A DNA stretch of 18,880 nucleotides from assembly GCA_009926245.1 (NCBI GenBank), contig RFPG01000002.1:1-18880 (forward strand). The letters are read 5' to 3'. Origin of the DNA: Sphingobacteriia bacterium. GTDB lineage: Bacteria; Bacteroidota; Bacteroidia; UBA7662. Position 1 is the first letter of the stretch. The number at the start of each line of letters is the position of its first letter. Below the pieces are notes generated by a model, which worked only from the letters and a program-made list of their open reading frames with translations, was not told where the DNA came from and made no database searches. Positions 1 through 8,200 of the stretch are shown piece by piece. The position numbers and the translations under genes were made by a program.

Positions 1-47
1 AAGTTAAGGGGCCGTCCGTCCCGCGATTGGTGGGATAATCAAAAGCC

Positions 48-1244
48 CTAAAATCCAACCGATAAACCGCCGCAATACCCTTTGTATTCACCCAAGGTGA
101 ATGCCTCGGCATGCACGGCAATCATCAAGATTTTGGCCCTCACGCCAACCCCCATACGCAATGTGCGATCGCTTTTGGTTTCGATGTCCAAGGGTTTGTC
201 CAGCGAGGTCCATTCCTCGGTGAACCGCAATGGATTGTTTGGATCGGGGGTCAAACCGCTGCGTATCGGGTAATTTCCTTCGGCCACCAAGCGAAAGGTG
301 GATTCCTGCATGCCCAGGCTTGCAAAACCGGTGACCATTAGGATTTTTTTGGAGAGAATAAGGCCGAGGCCCGTTGCCCTCCCTTCCATAAACAGCCGTT
401 GCTTTGAAAAATCCTCGGAACCATTGATCCGATAATCCGCCAAAACCACGTTCCCCGGAAGGGTGCGTGGGTAATCCGAGGCGCTTGGTCCGTCAACGCG
501 GGTGTCCAGGGCGTAACTCATCCGGGAATGATTAGCATAAACACTCATACTCAGGGGAAAGCGCTTGAGGACCGGGATCCATTGCAATAGCTCGTGTTTG
601 ATGCCAGCCCCCCAAAAACGAATCTCTCCTCGTAACAAATTATCAGGCACCAAATTTCCCCCCACGGTCGATAGATCCAAAACCGGCGCGTACCGAATAT
701 TAAGCTCGGTGTTTTTGATCAGGCCGATATTGGCCTGGATATAAGGAGCAAACACATTACGCATTCCCAATCCTTTGAGCAGATCCGGCAATGTATCCAA
801 CGCGACGGAGCGCAGGCCACCTGGAGCGGTGGAATCTGCCAAAGTCCCAAACACAACCCAGGATGGCGATGCGGCATTTCGATCGCCGGCAATGGTGGGA
901 ACCCGATCGGCCTGCCCTCCCAAAGGGCGTATGTTCTGCAATCCCAAGGCATTGGCATCAAAAGTCCGGTCTGTTTCGGGCAGGGTCAACATGGTAGCCC
1001 CGGCCTGGACATTGAAGCGTAGGAGTTTAAGGGAATTGGCGGTATTGAACCAGTTTTGACCCAAAGCCTGCGAAAAACCCCGGCCCAAAGGACCCACATA
1101 GGCGCCCACCAAACGATTGGCATCTTCACGGCCTCCGGATAACACCCCCAGGGCTGCATCCTGAGCACGGGTCTTGGTCATGGTGCATCCAAAGACAACT
1201 GCAAGGAGAAAATACAAGGAGGAGGAGCGGAAGAAATGATTCAT
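48..1244 (-). CDS. DUF6588-like outer-membrane beta-barrel protein
   Basis: This is a 398-residue exported protein of unknown function that resembles the DUF6588 family of Bacteroidota. The N-terminus has a hydrophobic stretch (about residues 9-19) and a likely cleavage point before Q28 (TRA|Q). A cysteine at residue 20 (VVFGC) is a weak lipobox alternative, because the -2 residue is phenylalanine. The family-like opening is the EDANRL segment followed by an Asn-Trp-Phe-Asn-Thr-Ala motif near residue 44. Alternating hydrophobic strands follow, and the protein ends in phenylalanine, as outer-membrane barrels often do. The start is an ATG at 1244 with a -7-like box 24 bases upstream. The gene follows the family 9 glycosyltransferase by 60 bases in the same direction, but the box suggests it can be transcribed on its own. 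The family assignment is from memory of the N-terminal pattern; the barrel topology is inferred. Confidence 0.72.
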   Translation of the reverse strand: MNHFFRSSSLYFLLAVVFGCTMTKTRAQDAALGVLSGGREDANRLVGAYVGPLGRGFSQALGQNWFNTANSLKLLRFNVQAGATMLTLPETDRTFDANALGLQNIRPLGGQADRVPTIAGDRNAASPSWVVFGTLADSTAPGGLRSVALDTLPDLLKGLGMRNVFAPYIQANIGLIKNTELNIRYAPVLDLSTVGGNLVPDNLLRGEIRFWGAGIKHELLQWIPVLKRFPLSMSVYANHSRMSYALDTRVDGPSASDYPRTLPGNVVLADYRINGSEDFSKQRLFMEGRATGLGLILSKKILMVTGFASLGMQESTFRLVAEGNYPIRSGLTPDPNNPLRFTEEWTSLDKPLDIETKSDRTLRMGVGVRAKILMIAVHAEAFTLGEYKGYCGGLSVGF

Positions 1245-1267
1245 CGTTTTACGATTAAGGTGAAAGG

Positions 1268-1275
1268 CAAACCTA
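1268..1275 (-). promoter_or_regulatory. Putative -7 box (TAnnTTTG) for the DUF6588-like gene
   Basis: Read on the minus strand this is TAGGTTTG, an exact match to the Bacteroidota -7 consensus. It lies in the 60-base gap between two genes, 23 bases ahead of the ATG at 1244, so a transcript would have a leader of roughly 17-20 bases. I find no TTG at the expected -33 distance, so the call rests on the -7 element and its placement. Confidence 0.4.
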
Positions 1276-1304
1276 ATAAGGCGAAGATACGCAGCCTAGA
1301 TAAA

Positions 1305-2468
1305 TCAAATACGATCGGAAGCAGGAAGGTTCGCCAAAGCAGGGGGCCTCAATTCCAAGACCGCCTTCATGACTTCCTCCACTGGAATCCGATTCATGCA
1401 GGGGTTGTCCGGAAGAACACAGCGGACTTGACCGCAGGGGTTGCAGGGTAATTTTTTGTGCAATGCCCTGAAAAAAGGCACTTTGGGAGAAAATATTTCG
1501 GGCTCCCCTGGCCCAAAAAGCCCCACCGTTGGACAACCGGCGGCGACCGCTAAGTGCATGGGGCCGCTTTCGTTGCCCACCATCAGATGCGCCTCTGCCA
1601 ACAAAGGAATCAACCTCGATACAGGGCGGCCCTCCATCCAAGTATGGGTTTCAAAATCCAACATCGCGCGGATGCGCTCCACGTCGCCTTGCTCATCCGG
1701 TGTTCCAACAAAAACAATGTCCAAATTCATTTCGGCGTGCAATCGGCGTGCCAATTCGGCCCAGCGATGAAGCGACCATCTTCGTAACAATTTTCGAGCC
1801 CCGGTGTGGAGAATCGCGTAATGTGTCAAATCGTGCCGATTCAAAAAGAGCTCGGCCTCCGTACGGGCAGCTGGGATGGTCCTCAACAGCCGTTGGCCGG
1901 GCTGATCCAATCCCAACCATCGCAGGCTTTCCTCCGGACCCGCCTTCAGCCAAGGACCCGCCAGGACCAGGTTGATATCCCATTCATGGAGCTGAGGTTG
2001 GCCTAACAAGCGACGCTTCAAACGAATGGTGCCCCGATCCCTGCGCGCTCTCGCTCCGCTCTTCAAAGCATAAAGGAGGGTTCTCCAGCTTCCCCTCCCC
2101 TCAATAACCACATCGTAAGCCATTTCGGTCGGAGGTGCTTGTTCTTTCCATACCCTATGAAGCCCATCTTGACCCTCCATCCATTCGCCAACCGTACGCT
2201 GGCACCATAGATCGATTTTGGCACCGGGATGATCCATCGCAAGAGCCTTGATCATGGGGAGGGTGGTGACCATATCTCCGATTTCGTCCAGACGGATGAC
2301 CAAAAAACGCAAGCCTACTCCGCTCCTGATTTCATCGTCCTTCCTGGGACGGCGTCCGAAGGGATGGCGCAAAGCACCCAACAAGGGCCAAAACAGACCG
2401 CAAAGGGCCGAGACCCCAAAGTACAAGCGCTCGTTTCGCAACATCCATGCAAATCTGCGGACAAACAA
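1305..2468 (-). CDS. Glycosyltransferase family 9 (heptosyltransferase-like)
   Basis: This 387-residue protein belongs to glycosyltransferase family 9 (ADP-heptose:LPS heptosyltransferase type, GT-B fold), which adds sugars to lipopolysaccharide or other surface glycans at the cytoplasmic face of the inner membrane. The N-terminal domain opens with the family strand and loop FLVIRLDEIGDMV (residues 55-67), where D61 sits at the usual catalytic base position. The C-terminal nucleotide-sugar-binding domain carries NESGPMHLA (299-307) and GLFGP (316-320). A four-cysteine cluster near the end (C342, C345, C350, C357) is common in family members. A basic and hydrophobic extension of about 50 residues precedes the core. 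The first start is a TTG at 2468; an in-frame ATG at 2444 would only shorten this extension and is equally plausible. It is divergent from the wzz-like gene. The acceptor and sugar cannot be read from the sequence. Confidence 0.9.
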   Translation of the reverse strand: MFVRRFAWMLRNERLYFGVSALCGLFWPLLGALRHPFGRRPRKDDEIRSGVGLRFLVIRLDEIGDMVTTLPMIKALAMDHPGAKIDLWCQRTVGEWMEGQDGLHRVWKEQAPPTEMAYDVVIEGRGSWRTLLYALKSGARARRDRGTIRLKRRLLGQPQLHEWDINLVLAGPWLKAGPEESLRWLGLDQPGQRLLRTIPAARTEAELFLNRHDLTHYAILHTGARKLLRRWSLHRWAELARRLHAEMNLDIVFVGTPDEQGDVERIRAMLDFETHTWMEGRPVSRLIPLLAEAHLMVGNESGPMHLAVAAGCPTVGLFGPGEPEIFSPKVPFFRALHKKLPCNPCGQVRCVLPDNPCMNRIPVEEVMKAVLELRPPALANLPASDRI

Positions 2469-2552
2469 CCCTTCTTGGAGCCCTAACCCCGGCGGTTGGT
2501 GGACCCTAGGCCGTATTTTTACCCTTCATCAAGCGCTGAGAACCCCTTAACC

Positions 2553-3656
2553 ATGCCAAACAACCAAAACGAATACGATTCTTCGGGAATTTTTCGGTTC
2601 ATCTGGACCCACCGCCTTTTACTGGGCCTAGGCGGCCTGAGCGGAGCCCTGTTGGGTGTCCTTTTTTCGTCCTCGTGGTTTGTCACCCCCCTCTACGAAT
2701 CCAAAGTCGTTTTTTACCCTGCAACGGTGAATTCAATTTCCAAGGCCCTCCTCTCGGACAACCCTTCGGATAAAACCGATGTTCTGGAATTCGGCGCAGA
2801 AGAGCAAAGCGACCAATTGATTCAAATTTTGTATTCGGACGATATTCGCGATAGCATTGTTAGGCGATTTGACTTGATGAATCATTACGAAATTCCTGTC
2901 AATGCCAAATTTCGTAATACGTTGTTACAAAAAGAATACGAAAAACTAATTCAATTTAAACGAACCGAATACATGTCGGTGGAAATCACCGTCAGGGATC
3001 GGGACCCCAAAATTGCGGCTGAAATCGCCAATACGATTGCGGCTCTTTTGGACCAAACCAAAAACAAAATCCAAAGCGAACAGGCCCAAAAGGCATTCAC
3101 AATCGTTGAAAATCAATACCTTGCCAAGAAAGCTTGGATTGAGAAGCTCAACGATTCCCTTAATTTTTTTCGTTCGCAAGGCATCTTTGATTACGAGCTT
3201 CAAGCAGACCACCTCACCGAGGTTCAGGTACAATCCCTTTCGACCCGAGCCGAGGCCCAAGGCAAAGTTGAAACCCTGCGCAAGCTCAAAGTCAGCGAGT
3301 CCGATACCGGCATTATCAATAACCTGGCGAGGCAGCGAGGCAGCGAAGCTTCGTTGGCTGATTTGGGGCGGCAACTCAAAGTACTGGAACTCTACGGGGG
3401 CGCTTACAATTCGGTGAAGGAACAACTCGAAAAAGAGAACGAAGAATTGGTCAAGGTCCGAATGCGCTACGATCGCTCCCGGGTTGACTTGGAAGAGGTC
3501 CTACCGGTCAAATTTTTGGTGAATGCAGCGCGGCCGTCCGAAAAGAAGGCCTACCCGGTGCGTTGGCTCATTGTGGTCCTGGCGGGGACCGGCTCTTTGA
3601 TCCTGGCCGCCCTTTACGCGACTTTTCGGCATCATTTACAGGAACTGAAAAATTAA
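2553..3656 (+). CDS. Wzz-type polysaccharide chain-length determinant
   Basis: This 367-residue inner-membrane protein has the architecture of polysaccharide co-polymerases. There is a first membrane segment at about residues 22-44, followed at once by the Wzz-like Pro-Leu-Tyr-Glu-Ser segment. A long periplasmic part follows, rich in predicted helix and coiled coil (about 140-310). Then come a proline-spaced motif (ARPSEKKAYPVRW) and a second membrane segment (about 337-358). These proteins set the chain length of O-antigen or exopolysaccharide. It ends 8-10 residues after the second membrane segment, so there is no fused tyrosine-kinase domain. The reading frame is open back to 2496, but the ATG at 2553 is preferred because the extra residues resemble translated leader. 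A TATTTTTA at 2514-2521 is a 7-of-8 match to the -7 box. Its stop overlaps the next start (TAATG), indicating coupled translation with the ligase gene. Confidence 0.88.
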   Translation: MPNNQNEYDSSGIFRFIWTHRLLLGLGGLSGALLGVLFSSSWFVTPLYESKVVFYPATVNSISKALLSDNPSDKTDVLEFGAEEQSDQLIQILYSDDIRDSIVRRFDLMNHYEIPVNAKFRNTLLQKEYEKLIQFKRTEYMSVEITVRDRDPKIAAEIANTIAALLDQTKNKIQSEQAQKAFTIVENQYLAKKAWIEKLNDSLNFFRSQGIFDYELQADHLTEVQVQSLSTRAEAQGKVETLRKLKVSESDTGIINNLARQRGSEASLADLGRQLKVLELYGGAYNSVKEQLEKENEELVKVRMRYDRSRVDLEEVLPVKFLVNAARPSEKKAYPVRWLIVVLAGTGSLILAALYATFRHHLQELKN

Positions 3657-5089
3657 TGTATCGCGGGGCCTTTGGACTGCTGGCCGGGGCCTGGGCGCTG
3701 GTTTTGGGCGGAGGAATTGCCTTGGAGCAATGGTGGGTTCTGGCCCTCCCTTTTGGGTTCGCCTTCGTAGCCTTGTGCATCCTTCGTTTGGATGCGGCCC
3801 TTCTCGTTCTGGCCGCACTTACGCCCCTTAGTGTCTTGATCGATGATCCGTCGTTGGGTTTTGCTGTTCAAATTCCCACCGACCCCATGATGTTGGTCAT
3901 CAGTGCCGTTCTGGTCGGCCGATGGCTTTGGATCCAACCCCCTTCCAAGGCCTTGCTGACCCATCCCATCACCATCATCCTGGTATTATGGACCCTCTGG
4001 ATGGTTTACACGATTCCGGCTTCATCGAGTCCCTGGGTTTCCCTCAAATTTGTATTATCAAATACTTGGAAAGTTTTGCCCTGTTATTTTGGCGCAGTCC
4101 TCCTCTTCCAAAAAAATCGTAACATTCTTGGGTTCTGGTGGTTGTACCTCATCCCACTGGCTTTTGTCGCGGCTTGGAGTCTCTATCAGCACGCCAACGA
4201 TGGCTTTACCAAAGAGGCTAGCTACTGGGCCTCCGAACCATTTGTTATCAACCATGGAATTTATGGCGCGATGCTGGCATTTCTTATACCGCTGGTCGTC
4301 CTTTACTTGATTAAACCTGAAGTCCTTGGGAGCACAGCCCGCCTTCGGCCCTTGTTTTTGGCGCTCCTGGTCCTCCTGACCATCGCCGTCATCATGAGCT
4401 ATACACGGGCTGCATGGGTGAGTTTGGCCGCTGCCTTGGGTTTTTGGCTGGTCTTGGTATCGGGCCTACGGTTTCGTTGGTTGATGACCTTTGTGGTTCT
4501 AGTCACGGTTTTGGTGGCCCTCAACAGCGGTCCTCTCCTGATGTTTTTGATGCGTAACAAAACCGATTCCCAAGACCGCCTCGACAAACACCTTCAATCC
4601 ATCTCCAATGTTCGCAGCGACGCCTCCAATTTGGAACGGCTCAATCGCTGGGCGGCAGGTCTGCGGATGTTCCAAGAACGACCCTGGCTGGGTTGGGGAC
4701 CGGGCACCTACATGTTGCAATACGCTCCCTACCAAAACCCCTACCAAAAAACCATCATCAGCACCAACAACGCGGATGTAGGAGGAATTCACTCTGAATA
4801 TTTTGGACCCCTGGTCGAAACGGGCGTTCCAGGCTTCCTTCTTTTTGCGAGCCTGGTTCTGGCCTCCCTCCAAAGGGGCATGGTTCTATGGCAGCGTTTA
4901 AAAAATCCGGAACACCAACGCGAGCGGGCCCTGTCCTTGGCGGCAGTCCTGGGACTGGTCACCTACTATACCCACGGTTTGCTTAACAATTACCTGGACA
5001 TGGACAAAACCGCGCTGTTGTTTTGGTCCATGTTGGCCGTCTTGGTGGCCTTGGACCTCAAAACCACCCCCGCCAAGCAACAGGCTTAG
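3656..5089 (+). CDS. O-antigen ligase / polymerase family membrane protein
   Basis: This is a 477-residue polytopic inner-membrane protein of the O-antigen ligase/Wzy (Wzy_C) superfamily, which joins or polymerises lipid-linked oligosaccharides on the periplasmic side. Family signs are the SYTRAAW motif after a membrane segment (S248-W254), a large periplasmic loop, the ERPWLGWGPGTY segment (from about residue 341), and HSEYFGPLVETGVPG (from H379), followed by more membrane segments. The frame is open from 3563, but the ATG at 3656 overlaps the stop of the wzz-like gene by one base (TAATG) and starts at the first membrane helix, so it is preferred. Sequence alone does not separate ligase from polymerase. 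Its position directly after a chain-length regulator favours polymerase activity. The stop overlaps the stop of the convergent permease gene. Confidence 0.88.
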   Translation: MYRGAFGLLAGAWALVLGGGIALEQWWVLALPFGFAFVALCILRLDAALLVLAALTPLSVLIDDPSLGFAVQIPTDPMMLVISAVLVGRWLWIQPPSKALLTHPITIILVLWTLWMVYTIPASSSPWVSLKFVLSNTWKVLPCYFGAVLLFQKNRNILGFWWLYLIPLAFVAAWSLYQHANDGFTKEASYWASEPFVINHGIYGAMLAFLIPLVVLYLIKPEVLGSTARLRPLFLALLVLLTIAVIMSYTRAAWVSLAAALGFWLVLVSGLRFRWLMTFVVLVTVLVALNSGPLLMFLMRNKTDSQDRLDKHLQSISNVRSDASNLERLNRWAAGLRMFQERPWLGWGPGTYMLQYAPYQNPYQKTIISTNNADVGGIHSEYFGPLVETGVPGFLLFASLVLASLQRGMVLWQRLKNPEHQRERALSLAAVLGLVTYYTHGLLNNYLDMDKTALLFWSMLAVLVALDLKTTPAKQQA

Positions 5090-5937
5090 CGCTTGGTATC
5101 CAAGGAAGAAGAAAGCGCTGACCCCAGCACATTGAATCCCAGGACCATCGTAAAAATGAGTCCGGCCGGAGCCCAAACGAGGTGAGGCGCGCCCAATAAG
5201 AGGTACGGATAATGCTCCCGTAACATGGTTCCCAGCGAAGGAACCGGCGGCTGGACCCCCAGCCCCAAAAATCCAAGACCTGACTCAAGCAAAATAGCCG
5301 AGCCAAACACCGAAGCGGCCATGACCAACAAGGGTTTGAACAGGTTGGGCAAAAGCTGAACGGTCATGAGGTGCCAATCCGAAAATCCCATCATGCGGGC
5401 GGCCATAACAAATTCTCTTTCGCGCAGGGCCAAAACTTGACCCCGAACAATTCGGGCCACATCCACCCACATGGTTAAACCAATGGCCACAAAAACTTGC
5501 CACCATCCTCTGCCCAATGCCAACGAAAAAGCCAAGACCAGCATCACCGAAGGCAGGGACCAAATCACCTGCATCAACCAAGACAAAACGCGATCAACCC
5601 AGGAACGATAAAAACCAGCCACCATGCCCACGGTGGTACCAAAAACAAGGGCCAATGCCATGGCCGCCAATCCAGTCCCCAGGGAAACCCGGATTCCCCA
5701 AACCAAGCGGCTTAGCAAATCCCTGCCCAGGGTATCGGTCCCCAACCAATGCCGAATCGCGCCCTGATGCATCAGCGGCTGCACCGCTTGATCTGGATTT
5801 TGGGTATTGGCATAGGGGGTAGGGTCCGGCAACGCATAGACCCCAAAAACCGAAAGCAACAAAAGCAGAACCAAATACCCACCGCTTGTCGCCAAGACGA
5901 TCCGGACGGACCTGGAATGTTGGTTACTTTCCTTCAT
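5086..5937 (-). CDS. ABC transporter permease, DppC/OppC type
   Basis: This is a 283-residue inner-membrane permease of the peptide/nickel (DppC/OppC) ABC importer family. It has an N-terminal membrane helix (about 15-36), then a periplasmic segment leading to the family motif HWLGTDTLGRDLLSRL (63-78). A binding-protein-dependent transport core with about five helices follows. The EAA-like loop contacting the ATPase is seen at about 175-197 (AARMMG...LLPN). The partner permease (DppB type), ATPases and substrate-binding protein are not in the window, so the gene is unpaired here. It is the last gene of a minus-strand operon, 12 bases after the family 2 glycosyltransferase. Its stop codon (TAA) overlaps the convergent ligase stop. 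Substrate unknown; peptides are the family default. Confidence 0.9.
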   Translation of the reverse strand: MKESNQHSRSVRIVLATSGGYLVLLLLLSVFGVYALPDPTPYANTQNPDQAVQPLMHQGAIRHWLGTDTLGRDLLSRLVWGIRVSLGTGLAAMALALVFGTTVGMVAGFYRSWVDRVLSWLMQVIWSLPSVMLVLAFSLALGRGWWQVFVAIGLTMWVDVARIVRGQVLALREREFVMAARMMGFSDWHLMTVQLLPNLFKPLLVMAASVFGSAILLESGLGFLGLGVQPPVPSLGTMLREHYPYLLLGAPHLVWAPAGLIFTMVLGFNVLGSALSSSLDTKR

Positions 5938-5949
5938 CGTGGAACAAAT

Positions 5950-7152
5950 TTAGCCGTAGTTCCGACCCTTCCATGTGAATTTGCCTCGGTAACCCGCCAG
6001 ACCGGCCCCCAACGTATAGGGCAAATACCAAAGCTGCGTCCAAATCAAAAGACCCCAGTGGGCGGATCGCTCGTAAAAACCGGCAACTGTGCGCGTATAA
6101 TGACCATCCATCCATGCCTTGAGGCCCCAGGTTCCCAAAGCCATCGCAACCAATCCGTATTGGCCTTGCAGCACGCCGCCAACGAGCGTTCCCAAGAGGA
6201 TGGCATGCATGAACCACACGCTTTTGAGGATGAGCGCAACGACCGGATCCGGGTAGGCACCTTGTTTGGAAATCCACCGAATCCGCTGAGCCAAAAAATC
6301 CCGAAAAGAACCCAAAGGCGGTGTATCCACCATGGCCTGCCTATCCAAACAAAACGTTAGCGCCGAAGGCCCCTTCAAACGACTGAATTGATGCATTAAC
6401 AAATCATCATCCCCCCCGGGATGTTTCCAATTGCTTTCGTAGGGTGCGGTTTCCAAAAAAGCCCGACGATCAAAAGCCATGTTACCCCCGTTGGAAATCA
6501 CCGGACGACCCTGGGCCAAGGTCGATGCCGCAATGGCATTCAAACTCATGAATTCCAGCGCCTGGCTCCTTTCCCACAGCGTGTTAGCGGGCGATAACCG
6601 AACCGGGCCTGCCACAAAAACCAAGCCATCCTGGCTTTTGGCTTTGGCAATCATCGTTCGGATCCAGAGCGGTCCCGGAACACAATCTGCATCGGTTACC
6701 AAAACCCAACGGCCTTTGGCTTGTTGAACCCCGTAGGCGATGGCCCCTTTTTTGTGAGGAGGGAAGCCATCGGATCCGTTCCGTTCCAAAACTCGAAAGG
6801 GGGCTTTTGAAAACTGCTCCAAGAAATTTCGGGTCTGTTCCGCTGATCCATCGGTGGATTGGTCATCAACCCATAACAATTCCCAAGCAAAATCCGTCTG
6901 CTGCTCCATCAAGGCCTGCAACAAAGGACTCATGCGCTGGATTTCGTTTCGGGCGGCCACCAAGACAGTCACCCAGGGCTGGGCTTCGTTGGCTTGATGG
7001 ATCGAACCCCAAGCAAGGCTCTCGTTGAGGCCCAACCTTGGTCCATGGCCCTCTGCATCGACTGCCTTTTGCCAACCCTTCGCAAAAAAGACCAGCATTC
7101 TTCTGTAAAAAAGCAAAAAGACCCCAAAAACCAACCCCAAAAACCAAATCAT
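5950..7152 (-). CDS. Membrane glycosyltransferase, family 2
   Basis: This 400-residue protein is a membrane-anchored family 2 glycosyltransferase (GT-A fold). An N-terminal membrane helix (1-23) precedes the catalytic domain with VTVLVAARNE (61-70), the nucleotide-binding D96-D97, the metal-binding D154-A-D156, the GGDDD acid cluster (246-250) and a QRIRW motif (289-293), equivalent to the Q/RxxRW of processive synthases. Two or more C-terminal membrane segments follow (about 305-385). The frame runs open to 7434, but that upstream part only reads through the previous gene. The ATG at 7152 overlaps the upstream stop as ATGA and follows a GGAGGG, so it is preferred; an ATG at 7164 is also possible. 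It probably adds sugars to a lipid or growing glycan. Whether it is processive cannot be decided by eye. Confidence 0.87.
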   Translation of the reverse strand: MIWFLGLVFGVFLLFYRRMLVFFAKGWQKAVDAEGHGPRLGLNESLAWGSIHQANEAQPWVTVLVAARNEIQRMSPLLQALMEQQTDFAWELLWVDDQSTDGSAEQTRNFLEQFSKAPFRVLERNGSDGFPPHKKGAIAYGVQQAKGRWVLVTDADCVPGPLWIRTMIAKAKSQDGLVFVAGPVRLSPANTLWERSQALEFMSLNAIAASTLAQGRPVISNGGNMAFDRRAFLETAPYESNWKHPGGDDDLLMHQFSRLKGPSALTFCLDRQAMVDTPPLGSFRDFLAQRIRWISKQGAYPDPVVALILKSVWFMHAILLGTLVGGVLQGQYGLVAMALGTWGLKAWMDGHYTRTVAGFYERSAHWGLLIWTQLWYLPYTLGAGLAGYRGKFTWKGRNYG

Positions 7153-8186
7153 AGGGCCCTCCATTTCCTTCGACCCCTCAACAACCACCACGAACCCCCA
7201 ACGAGTGCTGGAAATCCAACATTGGTGAACCAAATAAGCCAAGGCACCAACATCGAATGGGTCGGAACCGGAAGCAGAGGGCCAAAAACAAGGAAGGCAG
7301 AGAGGCCCCGCAAACCCAATTCGCCCAAGACACCCAAGGGAGCAAACCAATTCACCGCCAAAACCATGGCCACTAAAAAATAAACCGAAGCCCCGTCCAT
7401 TATTAATCCCAGGAGTTCCAACCAAAAAGCCCATTGGCCCAATAACAACAGATGACGAAGGAAGGACCAGGCCTGCAATGCCACTGGAAGATGGTACGTC
7501 GGCGTGTAGGCCTGCATTTTCCTAAATATGGTGAACCATGCCCATCCTGCCAAGATAGCCAACCCACCCAGAACCACCGAAAGCCAAACCGAGTCCAAAG
7601 GCGCCCACGACCATTGCACGGCCCATCGAGCCTTGGAAGAAGGATCCACCAACCACCAAGCCAGCGCCGGCACCAACAAGACCCAAACCCATTGGGTAGA
7701 AGAGGATAACCAGGTGGAAACCATGACCCTCGGGTGTTGATCTTTTGGATAAAACCGGCAACGGCCGGCAAACTCCGTTAACCTAGCAGGAAACCATAAC
7801 GAACCCAAAATACCGTAACATAGAATTGGAATGTTTTTCTGAACCCTGTTCCACCAAGACCGATGAGGGTCCTCATCATCCTCCATGATTAGACTCCATT
7901 TGATCGCATCCACGACCAACCCCAGCAGTGGAAGTACGATAACCGCCACCAAAAGACGCCAACCTTGAGCCAACCACCACTTGGATGACCCGATCACCTT
8001 CACAACCGCCGGCGCGTCCACCAAGGTCCATGTTCCGGACTTGGACCAAAATTGTCCCAACAAAGCAGCCAGCCCCAACCATGGAACCAAACCCAGTCCT
8101 GTAGACCACCACCGGCTTTGGGTCAAACGGACCAAGCCCTCAGGCCACAAAGCCATCCCCTGACTTGAAGCAGTATTTTTGGTCAT
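7149..8186 (-). CDS. Flippase-like (LPG-synthase TM-type) membrane protein
   Basis: This is a 345-residue polytopic membrane protein resembling the flippase-like domain shared with lysylphosphatidylglycerol synthases (UPF0104/LPG_synthase_TM). Supporting features are VVDAIKWSLIM (91-101), the WFPARLTEFAGRCRFYP segment (131-147), which matches the Pro-x-Arg-x-x-Glu-Phe-x-Gly-Arg pattern of Bacteroidota homologs, and a late NWFAPLGVLGELGLRG segment (279-294). Six or more membrane helices are visible, with no soluble aminoacyl-transfer domain. Members are proposed to move lipid-linked substrates across the membrane. Its stop overlaps the start of the family 2 glycosyltransferase by four bases (ATGA), which supports a joint role in making and translocating a glycolipid. 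It is tryptophan-rich even for a membrane protein. It starts 14 bases from the divergent ruvC start. Function is inferred from family and context only. Confidence 0.7.
   Translation of the reverse strand: MTKNTASSQGMALWPEGLVRLTQSRWWSTGLGLVPWLGLAALLGQFWSKSGTWTLVDAPAVVKVIGSSKWWLAQGWRLLVAVIVLPLLGLVVDAIKWSLIMEDDEDPHRSWWNRVQKNIPILCYGILGSLWFPARLTEFAGRCRFYPKDQHPRVMVSTWLSSSTQWVWVLLVPALAWWLVDPSSKARWAVQWSWAPLDSVWLSVVLGGLAILAGWAWFTIFRKMQAYTPTYHLPVALQAWSFLRHLLLLGQWAFWLELLGLIMDGASVYFLVAMVLAVNWFAPLGVLGELGLRGLSAFLVFGPLLPVPTHSMLVPWLIWFTNVGFPALVGGSWWLLRGRRKWRAL
8174..8181 (+). promoter_or_regulatory. Putative -7 box for ruvC
   Basis: TATTTTTG is an exact match to TAnnTTTG, ending 19 bases before the ruvC ATG. 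It lies inside the first codons of the divergent flippase-like gene, because only 14 bases separate the two starts. No good -33 TTG is present, and T-rich matches arise easily by chance. Confidence 0.3.
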
Positions 8187-8200
8187 TCACCACAAAGTAA

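Noticed and set aside
5749..6360. 203-residue plus-strand open frame across the permease and glycosyltransferase genes
   Set aside because: Composition is unlike a real protein and it spans two well-supported minus-strand genes and their junction.
7153..7434. Upstream extension of the family 2 glycosyltransferase frame to a 494-residue protein
   Set aside because: The extra 94 residues lie over the 3' end of the flippase-like gene in another frame and show no family similarity. The ATGA overlap start at 7152 fits better.
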